6,591 nt of DNA, taken from assembly GCA_003448685.1 (NCBI GenBank), contig DLXW01000201.1:1-6591 (forward strand), in the 5' to 3' direction. How positions within the stretch are numbered: position 1 is the first letter of the stretch; every line of letters begins with the position of its first letter. Origin of the DNA: Cyanothece sp. UBA12306 (GTDB lineage Bacteria > Cyanobacteriota > Cyanobacteriia > Cyanobacteriales > Microcystaceae). The notes beneath the pieces are model-generated. The model did not search any database and had not been told where the DNA came from. It was given only the letters and a program-made list of their open reading frames with translations. Shown in pieces: positions 1 through 5,871 of the stretch. The translations under genes were made by a program, and so were the position numbers.

Positions 1-473
1 TTCAGACCCAAATTTTTGATGACCGATCGCATGGGACCTCCGTGTTCAGCATCCAAGGGATTTCCCAACAGTTCAAAAGCAAAAAAATTATCTTCTCTCA
101 CAAAATCTTCTAGGGAAAGATTGGTGGTATAATCGCCATAACAATGCTGCATGACGTGGGTTGCCTTAGCATCAACTTCGATTAACTTCATAAAGTCATT
201 AATTTTGATCCCCGTCCACTGCACATCCAATTTAGACCAACGGGTAACACAGTGAAAATCTTTGGTAAATTGATGATGGGGAAGCGCCATAAAATCTGAC
301 CAGGTGAAAGTCATAGGAGTAGCTAAACCCCAAACCCGAAATTGCCAATTATCCGTGGTAATTTGAGGGGTATCCCCATAGGTAAGAACGGGAAAACCCT
401 TAGCTAAATGTTGTCCAGGAGGAACGCGATCGCTATTTTCAGCAGAAGGTTTTTTAAAAAATTTGCCTAACAT
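1..473 (-). CDS. Sulfite oxidase-like molybdopterin oxidoreductase, 3' end beyond the window
   Basis: The gene reads leftward from an ATG at 473-471 and stays open to the window edge (157 codons). The product has no signal peptide and should be cytoplasmic. It belongs to the small oxidoreductases with a sulfite-oxidase-type molybdopterin fold (YuiH-like). The sequence shows this by a W-x-F-x-V-W-G-L strand near residues 43-50, the motif DFHCVTRWS at residues 72-80 with Cys75 as the expected molybdenum ligand, W86-T87-G88, and HGGPMR near residue 145. Members are usually about 200 residues, so roughly 40 are missing. The natural substrate of this family is unclear; sulfite itself is not implied. 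The last visible residues after HGGPMR do not read like the usual P-x-L-Y-x-W-K continuation. The 5' end lies 34 bp from the divergent gene at 508. Family assignment is firm, function is not. Confidence 0.85.
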   Translation of the reverse strand, partial: MLGKFFKKPSAENSDRVPPGQHLAKGFPVLTYGDTPQITTDNWQFRVWGLATPMTFTWSDFMALPHHQFTKDFHCVTRWSKLDVQWTGIKINDFMKLIEVDAKATHVMQHCYGDYTTNLSLEDFVREDNFFAFELLGNPLDAEHGGPMRSVIKNLGL

Positions 474-474
474 A

Positions 475-480
475 TATAAT
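475..480 (+). promoter_or_regulatory. Possible -10 box for the gene at 508
   Basis: A perfect TATAAT lies 27 bp before the ATG at 508, directly next to the start codon of the divergent oxidoreductase gene. A transcription start near 487 would give a leader of about 20 nt. No TTGACA-like -35 element is visible about 17 bp upstream. The region is AT-rich, so the match could be chance. Confidence 0.3.
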
Positions 481-507
481 TAGTAATTTGCTGTTACTCT
501 ATTAATT

Positions 508-1173
508 ATGACAATTATGCTAGGCCGTTGCTTGCTTATTACCTTACTTTTAATGGGTGTTCAATCAGTACAAGCGAATCCATCCCGAGAAATTGCCCAA
601 AATTCCCCTTCTGCTGGTCAAGAAGTGCGCAGTTTTTTTGAAACTGGTCGTCTAAGTTCAGAAGATCGTCTGATGTTTCAAAACCCCCCTAGTGGAGTTA
701 TCCCGTTACGACAAACAGCTAATAGCTGGCAATTTATCATTTTTAAAGAAGGAAATATCTCTTTTTGGATTCCTCCAGGGGTTTTAACCCAAGAACAGAT
801 AGTTTTAGCAACAGATCTTGGTCCTGTTAATTTTCGTACCCTAGCTTCTCATACCGAAGATCGTCGCTATATGGTGGCCTATGCAGCTTCTTTGACCCCT
901 GAACAACTTCAAGATCCCTTGGTTTTACTCCAGGCCATTAGAGATGAAGTCGCGCCTGAAAATGAATTTCAACTTAAGAATGAACGTTCCATTAAACTTG
1001 ATTCCTTTCCTGGCCAGGAATTAACCCTAGAAAATAAGGAAGAAATCATCACTATCCGAGTTTTTTTTGCCAATAAAAAGATTTATGCTTTAGGAGTTCG
1101 CTATCCCAAGTCCGATCCCCAACCTAGGGCTACTAGGGCCTTTCTCAATGCTCTTGAATTGATTGAGCGTTAA
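508..1173 (+). CDS. Exported protein of unknown function, possible PsbP/Mog1-like fold
   Basis: The 221-residue product begins with a Sec-type signal peptide: Arg7, then a hydrophobic stretch over residues 8-18, then V-Q-A at 21-23 with likely cleavage before Asn24. There is no lipobox cysteine, so the mature protein should be soluble in the periplasm or lumen. An in-frame ATG three codons further on is an alternative start; neither has a clear ribosome binding site. After a polar linker, the C-terminal half carries F-P-G-Q-E at 167-171, a strand I-R-V-F-F, then K-K-I-Y-A-L-G-V and a final helix with A-F-L-N-A-L near 211-216. That order resembles exported domains with an alpha-beta-alpha PsbP/Mog1-like fold, but this is inference from pattern alone. 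No catalytic residues are recognised. The 3' end overlaps the convergent def gene by 29 bp, leaving no room for a terminator between them. Confidence 0.8.
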   Translation: MTIMLGRCLLITLLLMGVQSVQANPSREIAQNSPSAGQEVRSFFETGRLSSEDRLMFQNPPSGVIPLRQTANSWQFIIFKEGNISFWIPPGVLTQEQIVLATDLGPVNFRTLASHTEDRRYMVAYAASLTPEQLQDPLVLLQAIRDEVAPENEFQLKNERSIKLDSFPGQELTLENKEEIITIRVFFANKKIYALGVRYPKSDPQPRATRAFLNALELIER

Positions 1174-1669
1174 GATGTTGAAGATCCTGGGGATTTTCTA
1201 CGCGATCTAGGAAAACTAAACCATTGAGGTGATCTAGTTCGTGTTGGAAAATTCTAGCGACAAAATCTGTTAATTTCTGATGCTGTGAATGGCCAAAGCG
1301 ATCGCAATATTCCACCTCAACCCATTGATAACGGGGAACCAAACCCCTGACCCCAGGTACACTCAGACATCCTTCCCAATCTTTGACTATTTCGTGAGAA
1401 TGGGAAACAATAGAAGGATTAATCATGGCGATAGGTTCCATCTTGGGGGCCTGGGGATAGCGAGGATTGGGATGGGAAGCGAGAATAAATAAGCGTATTG
1501 ATTGAGAGACTTGGGGTGCCGCAATTCCTACTCCCGAAACTTCTATTGTTTTAGCAATCAACGAGTCAATTAATTCTTGTAAGATCGGATCGGTAATTTC
1601 AGTTATTTCTTGTGACTGTTGTCGCAAAACAGGATTATCTAATTGAGCAATTATTAAGGAGTTTTTCAT
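1145..1669 (-). CDS. def: Peptide deformylase
   Basis: The enzyme removes the formyl group from the N-terminal methionine of new proteins, using a metal ion in the cytoplasm. All three family motifs are present (174-residue numbering): GVGIAAPQ at 46-53, EGCLS at 99-103, and HELDH at 143-147. Cys101, His143 and His147 are the expected metal ligands, Glu144 the catalytic base and Gln53 the oxyanion residue. The stretch after motif II (V-P-G-V-R-G-L-V-P-R) is common in cyanobacterial forms. The frame stays open upstream to an ATG at 1711, but those 14 extra residues (M-K-N-E-E-F-R, M-K-N-L-E-F-R) are just translated heptamer repeat. The start at 1669 gives M-K-N-S-L-I-I-A-Q-L-D-N-P-V-L-R, the normal family N-terminus, so it is preferred. 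No Shine-Dalgarno sequence is visible. plmA lies 115 bp upstream on the same strand, separated only by the repeat. Confidence 0.95.
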   Translation of the reverse strand: MKNSLIIAQLDNPVLRQQSQEITEITDPILQELIDSLIAKTIEVSGVGIAAPQVSQSIRLFILASHPNPRYPQAPKMEPIAMINPSIVSHSHEIVKDWEGCLSVPGVRGLVPRYQWVEVEYCDRFGHSQHQKLTDFVARIFQHELDHLNGLVFLDRVENPQDLQHLNAQSIQEH

Positions 1670-1792
1670 TCTAAATTCTAAATTCTTCATTCTAAATTCT
1701 TCATTCTTCATTCTTCATTCTTCATTCTTCATTCTTCATTCTAAATTCTTCATTCTAAATTCTTCATTCTTCATTCTTCATTCTTCATTCAT
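1667..1792. repeat. Array of 18 heptamers, consensus (C/A)ATTCT(T/A)
   Basis: From 1667 the plus strand divides without slippage into 18 units of 7 bp: ten CATTCTT, three CATTCTA between AATTCTT units plus a leading CATTCTA, one AATTCTA, and a final CATTCAT. On the minus strand, the direction of the flanking genes, the unit reads AAGAATG or AAGAATT. The first unit contains the likely def start codon (1667-1669) and the last two contain the plmA stop codon (1785-1787), so the array fills the whole def-plmA gap. Such short tandem heptamer repeats are known in cyanobacterial genomes as STRRs. Variant units are not random: AATTCTT follows CATTCTA each time, which suggests 14-bp or larger blocks were duplicated. 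Confidence 0.95.
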
Positions 1793-2774
1793 CTCCTAAT
1801 CCTAATTCTAGTTTAAGAAGATGAATAGACTTTTCTGTGATGTAATTTTCAGAACAAATAATATCTGGGGGACGAATTAAATCATCTCTCACTGCTACAA
1901 TTGCCTGTTTAACCATAGGATAACTAGCAGGATCACTAACAATAGTTTGTGCTGAACGTACTAATCTTTGCAATTTATGGCGATCGCTGGCTTGGGCTAA
2001 AATCAAGGATAAATCATCTCCTCGCAAGCTATGAATAAGAATAGTTGCCACATTGAGAATCCCTGGACTGAGACTGACAATACCTAAACGACTATCAATG
2101 GGTAATTCTTTGATTATAGCCAATTCTTTGCTATAATCGTAGATATCTAGAGGGATTACCCTTAGAGAATGGGGAGAAGCGATAGACTCAGCTTGGGAGA
2201 AAAAATAGCGACTGGTAACGACTGTAGCTGATTTTGTTTCGGTAATAACTCGGGCTAAGTCTTCAAGAGGAACTAATTTTAGGGGAATTGCTAAGGCTTT
2301 TTCCAATTCTTGGAGAATTAATTCTCCTGCCCCTAAATCTTGAGTAGGAACGGTAACCAAAACTTGGGCACTACAGCATAACCTCCAATCAATCGCTGCG
2401 AGGAATAATTCTTTGACTTGAGAAATCGTTAATCCTTGCATCAATAATTCATCAAGACTTTTTTGAATCAATTGACTTGCATCGGGATATTGAACAAATA
2501 GTGGGGAACCTGGGAGGTTTCCAGGTTCATTGTTCGGAATTTTGACATAAATCCCCGATCCAGCCAAAGATTCTACCAAACCAGCTTCTTCTAATTGTTG
2601 GTAGACTTTACTAATAGTGTTGCGATGAAGTCCCGTAATGGTGGCTAATTGTCGCGTACTAGGTAGACGGTGGCCGGGGGAGTATTGACGAGAGGCGATC
2701 GCAAAGCGAATTTGGTCAAATAATTGTTTAGAGGCGGGAATATCACTATCTGATTGAATTTGGAACTGAAGCAT
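1785..2774 (-). CDS. plmA: GntR-family transcription regulator, PlmA type
   Basis: The product (329 residues from the ATG at 2774) is a DNA-binding regulator. Residues about 1-78 form a GntR winged helix: Q-L-F-D-Q-I-R-F-A-I-A near 17-27, G-H-R-L-P-S-T-R-Q-L-A, then the recognition helix H-R-N-T-I-S-K-V-Y, and the wing ending G-S-G-I-Y-V. The remaining 250 residues are not an aminotransferase or a common effector domain. The N-terminus and overall length fit PlmA, the regulator found throughout cyanobacteria (All1076 in Anabaena PCC 7120, named for plasmid maintenance; Sll1961 in Synechocystis), reported to bind the PII-PipX complex and so linked to nitrogen/carbon signalling. A GTG at 2783 would add M-V-D; the ATG gives M-L-Q-F-Q-I-Q, which I judge more like the family. 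The stop codon lies in the heptamer array. An 18-bp palindrome 20 bp upstream is a candidate operator. GntR membership is certain; the PlmA name rests on recall of the family. Confidence 0.82.
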   Translation of the reverse strand: MLQFQIQSDSDIPASKQLFDQIRFAIASRQYSPGHRLPSTRQLATITGLHRNTISKVYQQLEEAGLVESLAGSGIYVKIPNNEPGNLPGSPLFVQYPDASQLIQKSLDELLMQGLTISQVKELFLAAIDWRLCCSAQVLVTVPTQDLGAGELILQELEKALAIPLKLVPLEDLARVITETKSATVVTSRYFFSQAESIASPHSLRVIPLDIYDYSKELAIIKELPIDSRLGIVSLSPGILNVATILIHSLRGDDLSLILAQASDRHKLQRLVRSAQTIVSDPASYPMVKQAIVAVRDDLIRPPDIICSENYITEKSIHLLKLELGLGDE

Positions 2775-2794
2775 ATCGACCACGCCAACGGAAA

Positions 2795-2812
2795 ATCCAT
2801 AATATTATGGAT
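2795..2812. promoter_or_regulatory. 18-bp perfect palindrome, candidate operator upstream of plmA
   Basis: ATCCATAATATTATGGAT is identical to its reverse complement over all 18 bases. It lies 20 bp before the plmA ATG (11 bp before the alternative GTG) and 37 bp before the divergent 39-residue gene, where a regulator could control both directions. GntR-family proteins bind as dimers to palindromes of about this size, so autoregulation by PlmA is a reasonable inference. No convincing -35/-10 pair could be placed around it on either strand. In RNA it would be a short AT-rich hairpin without a following T-run, so it is unlikely to be a terminator. Confidence 0.5.
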
Positions 2813-2835
2813 ATCATTGTATCGTGAATTGTTCC

Positions 2836-2839
2836 GAGG
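2836..2839 (+). promoter_or_regulatory. Ribosome binding site for the 39-residue gene
   Basis: GAGG lies 10 nt before the ATG at 2850. It is one of the few Shine-Dalgarno-like sequences in the window and supports this small frame being translated. Confidence 0.5.
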
Positions 2840-2849
2840 CTACTAATTT

Positions 2850-2969
2850 ATGAACCATGATTTAATTTCTTTTATAACAGGGATTATTATTTTACTCTTT
2901 TATTTATGGTTTTCTGCCCTCACAGAAATGGGAACCAAGCTTCCTAATTTTCTCAAGAAAAATAAATAA
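2850..2969 (+). CDS. Small single-pass membrane protein, 39 residues, unrecognised
   Basis: The frame encodes M-N-H-D-L, a hydrophobic segment over residues about 5-24 (I-S-F-I-T-G-I-I-I-L-L-F-Y-L-W-F), then A-L-T-E-M-G-T-K-L-P-N-F and a basic tail K-K-N-K. One membrane helix with a cytoplasmic positive C-terminus is the natural reading. A GAGG motif sits 10 nt upstream, and the stop codon is 22 bp before the transporter gene at 2992, so co-transcription is likely. Size and layout resemble small subunits of cyanobacterial membrane complexes (photosystems, cytochrome b6f, NDH-1), but I do not recognise it as any of these. It could also be a small partner of the transporter. It fills most of an otherwise unexplained 208-bp gap, which favours a real gene over chance. 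Confidence 0.6.
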   Translation: MNHDLISFITGIIILLFYLWFSALTEMGTKLPNFLKKNK

Positions 2970-2991
2970 TTAAACTGCTTTTAAAATAATC

Positions 2992-4566
2992 ATGATAGAC
3001 CTTATTTATAATTTCTATAGTTCACCGCTTTTTCAAGAAATTATTCAACGTACAGGTGAACACTTAATCTTAGTGATTATCTCTATGAGTGTGGCGATAA
3101 TTATCGGTATTCCTTTAGGAATTATCATTAGTAGATATCCTAAATTAGCTCAACCTATTTTGGGTTGTGCCAATGCTATCCAAACTATCCCTAGCCTGGC
3201 TATTTTTGGCTTTTTAATTACGGTTCCCCTGATTGGGGGAATTGGAAAAACTCCTGCAATTTTTGCTTTAATTCTTTATGCTTTACTTCCTATTATTCGT
3301 AATACTTATACTGGTATCAAACAAGTTAATCAGGGAGTCAAAGAAGCCGCCAAAGCTATGGGCATGACTCAACTACAAATATTAATATTAATTGAACTCC
3401 CTTTAGCTTTAAAAATTATTTTAGTTGGGGTCAGAGTTTCTACGGTAATTTGTGTGGGAATTGCCACAATTGCTGCTTATATCGGAGCAGGAGGTTTAGG
3501 AGTTTTTATCGTTAGAGGAATTGCCATGGTTAATAATCAATTAATTCTAGCAGGTGCTATTCCCTCGGCCATTATAGCTTTAGGGGCTGATTGGGGAATT
3601 GGTTGGATTGAAAAATATTTTACTCAATATAATAAAGGTAAACCTAAATTAAAGAAGCAATTTCTAATTATTTCAGGAATAATTGGGTTGCTTATTTTTG
3701 GTTGTTTTGCAATTATAAATCAGCAAAATTTGTGGAAGAATAAAAGTGTTAACACAGTAATAATTGGCTCTAAAAATTATACTGAACAGCTTATTTTAGG
3801 AGAAATATTAGCCCAAACAATTGAGAAAAATACTGACTTAAAAGTAGAGCGTAAATTTAGCTTAGGAGGAGCTTCTATCATTTTTGAAGCTGTAAAATCT
3901 CGACAAATTGATGGTTATGTAGAATTGAGTGGAACCGCCTTTACACAAATTCTAAAACAAAACCCTATTAGTAATCCTCAAATTGTCTATGAAAAAGTAA
4001 AACAAATTTATGATAAAAAATTCAATCTAGAAGTGATGCCATCATTAGGATTTGAAAATAAATATGCCATGATGATTCGTCAAGAAGACTCCCAAAAATA
4101 CAATATCAACACCCTGTCACAAGCTGCCAAATATACTCCCCAATGGCAAGCAGCATTTGATCAAGTATTTATGTCTAGAGAAGATGGTTATCGAGGTTTA
4201 GTCAAAACCTATGGCATCAAATTTACCAATGTACCTAAGACAATGGAGCCAAGTCTAATGTATAGTGCTTTAGCCAATAAACAAGTAGATTTTATTTCTG
4301 GATATTCCACCGAAGGAACACTTAAACTATTTAATTTTAAAATATTAGAAGATGATAAAAAATGTTTTCCTCCTTATGAACTATTGCCCGTATTTAATCA
4401 AGAAATTCTCAAAAAATATCCTCAGTTAGTCCCCGCAATTAAACAATTAGCAGGACAAATATCACGAGAAGAAATGCAACAGTTAAATTATCAAGCAGAC
4501 ACCCAAAAAGGAACAGTTAGAAAACTGGTACAAAACTTTTTAATCAAGAAGGGTTTAAAGTCTTAA
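2992..4566 (+). CDS. Fused ABC permease and substrate-binding protein, betaine/choline/ergothioneine type
   Basis: This 524-residue protein joins two parts of an importer. Residues about 20-205 are an OpuCB/ProW-type permease with five membrane segments and the EAA loop at 118-137 (E-A-A-K-A-M-G, ending L-P), which docks the ATPase. A sixth helix at about 223-243 anchors the rest outside the membrane. Residues about 254-524 are an OpuCC/OsmF-type binding protein: G-S-K-N-Y-T-E-Q at 259-266, L-G-G-A-S near 291-295, G-Y-V-E-L-S-G-T at 308-315, L-G-F-E-N-K-Y-A near 352-359, and S-G-Y-S-T-E-G followed by L-E-D-D-K near 452-456. Fused forms are known, for example EgtUC (ergothioneine) in Streptococcus pneumoniae; others take up betaine, carnitine or choline as osmoprotectants. 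The exact substrate cannot be read from this sequence. No ATP-binding subunit gene is adjacent. No Shine-Dalgarno sequence is evident; the 39-residue gene ends 22 bp upstream. The gene has no HIP1 site. Confidence 0.92.
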   Translation: MIDLIYNFYSSPLFQEIIQRTGEHLILVIISMSVAIIIGIPLGIIISRYPKLAQPILGCANAIQTIPSLAIFGFLITVPLIGGIGKTPAIFALILYALLPIIRNTYTGIKQVNQGVKEAAKAMGMTQLQILILIELPLALKIILVGVRVSTVICVGIATIAAYIGAGGLGVFIVRGIAMVNNQLILAGAIPSAIIALGADWGIGWIEKYFTQYNKGKPKLKKQFLIISGIIGLLIFGCFAIINQQNLWKNKSVNTVIIGSKNYTEQLILGEILAQTIEKNTDLKVERKFSLGGASIIFEAVKSRQIDGYVELSGTAFTQILKQNPISNPQIVYEKVKQIYDKKFNLEVMPSLGFENKYAMMIRQEDSQKYNINTLSQAAKYTPQWQAAFDQVFMSREDGYRGLVKTYGIKFTNVPKTMEPSLMYSALANKQVDFISGYSTEGTLKLFNFKILEDDKKCFPPYELLPVFNQEILKKYPQLVPAIKQLAGQISREEMQQLNYQADTQKGTVRKLVQNFLIKKGLKS

Positions 4567-4600
4567 ACTAGATCATAATCGATTAATCATTGGCTAATCT

Positions 4601-5290
4601 ATGAATAAAATATCCAAGAAAAAATGGACTAATCTGGGATTAACTCTAATTTTTAGTACAATCTCAGCTATTTACCCCAATTTAGAGCAAGCGGCGATCG
4701 CATCTGATTTACAATCAAAGAAGTATAATATTGCTCAAAATTCTATAATTAACCCTCTAGAAGGAACAGAATGGCAATTAGCAGTCTGGAGTGAATCTCT
4801 TTCCTTAGGAGATAAACCTATTACCCTTGCTTTTAGTGACAAAGCAATCTCAGGATCAACAGGTTGTAACCGCTATCAAGCAGGATATCAAATCACTGAA
4901 GATAGTTTAACCTTCAGTCCAATTGCTTCTACTCGCATGGCCTGTACAGATGTTTTAATGAATCAAGAATCTACCTTTTTAAAAGTATTAGAAGGATCTA
5001 AACTTTATACTATTAACAATCAAAATCAATTACAAATAGCCTATAAAACCAAAAAAGGTCTAGGAATAATGACATTTAAGCCCATTTCTCAAGCGAACCA
5101 AACTAAAATAGAAACTACGCTTTATGTTGGTCCGAAAACAGTTGATTGTACCGGAGTCGCGCCTCAACAATGTTTACAAATCCAAGAAAAACCCGATGAT
5201 CAATGGAGATTGTTCTATGAATCTATTGAAGGATTTAATTATGAACCTGGTTATCTCTATGAATTAAAAGTTAGTAAAAAAAAATTGTAA
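4601..5290 (+). CDS. Front part of a frameshifted exported META/DUF4377 protein
   Basis: As read, this is a 229-residue protein. It has an N-terminal K-K-K, a hydrophobic signal segment (about 11-25) and likely cleavage after A-I-A at 32-34. Residues 53-160 form a META (HslJ-like) domain: L-E-G-T-E-W-Q-L, then G-S-T-G-C-N-R-Y with Cys89, and S-T-R-M-A-C with Cys115, a pair typical of the family. From about 172 a DUF4377 domain begins (L-Y-V-G-P, V-D-C, Q-Q-C-L-Q-I, G-F-N-Y-E-P-G-Y-L-Y), but the frame ends at L229 before the domain is complete. The missing end is found in the next frame directly downstream, so this is the front of one longer gene. META proteins are linked to envelope stress and heat-shock or antibiotic tolerance in other bacteria; the role here is unknown. 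The transporter gene ends 34 bp upstream, so one operon is possible. Confidence 0.88.
   Translation: MNKISKKKWTNLGLTLIFSTISAIYPNLEQAAIASDLQSKKYNIAQNSIINPLEGTEWQLAVWSESLSLGDKPITLAFSDKAISGSTGCNRYQAGYQITEDSLTFSPIASTRMACTDVLMNQESTFLKVLEGSKLYTINNQNQLQIAYKTKKGLGIMTFKPISQANQTKIETTLYVGPKTVDCTGVAPQQCLQIQEKPDDQWRLFYESIEGFNYEPGYLYELKVSKKKL
5276..5284 (+). other. A9 run where the META/DUF4377 gene changes frame
   Basis: Nine A residues are read AAA AAA AAA TTG TAA in the first frame. Re-reading one A (a -1 shift, or a ten-A transcript) instead gives K-K-K-I-V-N-P-P-A-D and continues open to 5871, for a protein of 423 residues. The run contains the slip motif A-AAA-AAA in the correct phase, with the stop codon only 3 nt beyond it. 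A weak hairpin (GATAG/CTATC, 5-nt loop) occurs at 5302-5316, too short and far to count as good support. A sequencing error, a real mutation, or slippage would all look like this. Confidence 0.85.
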
Positions 5291-5871
5291 ACCCCCCAGC
5301 AGATAGTAGTTCTATCCATTGGTCATTAATTGAAGTAGTCAAGAAAACCCCTATTAAAGAATATCCTCAAAATTGGTTTGAGCAGTCTTTAGAAAATTGG
5401 AATCAAGGCGGAAATACTATTCCTAATGCCCCTAAAATTGACGCAGATCCTCCTAGTGTTGAGCGTTGTCAAGAACAAATTCGTCAACCCAATACCCCAG
5501 AAGATAAAGCTATTATAAGGGCAGGATGGGAATTGTTTGGAGCAACACAAGTTTATAATTCAACTTCGGTTATTATGGCCATGAGTGGAGTTGATGGAAT
5601 GTGCCGTCCTTTGGCCTATCAAGCTTTTGTTTTTGTTGAAGGACAATTTGCTGGAACTTTGTCTCCTAAACCCATGAACTCTCGATTGGATGGAGATATT
5701 GAGCGTATTTTTTTAATTAATTCTGATTCGATTTTAGTTGAATTTAAACGTTATAGTAAAACCGATCCTTTATGTTGTTCTTCAGCGATAAGTCGAGTAT
5801 CTTTTGCTATTGAACCCCAAGAAGCAAAACCAGTTTTAATTCCCCTTAGTGTAACAACAGAAAATAAATAA
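5284..5871 (+). pseudogene. Displaced rear part of the META/DUF4377 gene with LppP/LprE-like domain
   Basis: This frame has no start codon of its own near its beginning; the TTG at 5533 falls inside a continuous W-E-L-F-G-A-T sequence and is not a credible start. Reading from 5284, the first residues (N-P-P-A-D-S-S-S-I-H-W-S-L-I-E-V) complete the DUF4377 domain cut off in the frame before. A Pro/Asn-rich linker follows. The last 150 residues (about 270-423 of the restored protein) contain G-W-E-L-F-G, G-V-D-G-M-C-R-P, F-V-F-V-E-G-Q-F-A-G-T, and D-P-L-C-C-S-S near the end, matching the pattern of LppP/LprE-type exported domains, which is my inference. The sequence shows no other damage: no internal stop and normal codon use. 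It ends TAA overlapping the next ATG by one base. Confidence 0.85.

Noticed and set aside
1289..1492. A 67-codon open frame on the plus strand
   Set aside because: It lies entirely inside def on the opposite strand, which has all catalytic motifs; the translated sequence resembles nothing and has no ribosome binding site.
1670..1711. N-terminal extension of deformylase from the ATG at 1711
   Set aside because: The added residues are only translated heptamer repeat; the start at 1669 matches the usual family N-terminus.
1667..1792. CRISPR array
   Set aside because: Units are 7 bp, contiguous and have no spacers.
4576..4585. TAATCGATTA palindrome after the transporter gene as a terminator
   Set aside because: It is 10 bp, AT-rich, has no loop and no T-run; it is within what chance allows in this composition.
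5302..5316. GATAG/CTATC hairpin as a frameshift-stimulating structure
   Set aside because: The stem has only five pairs, mostly A-T, and lies 17 nt after the slip run, further than usual; it cannot be used as evidence for programmed frameshifting.
5533..5871. A separate 112-codon gene starting with TTG
   Set aside because: The frame is open and coherent upstream of the TTG to 5284, and completes a domain begun in the preceding frame; it is the rear part of that gene.
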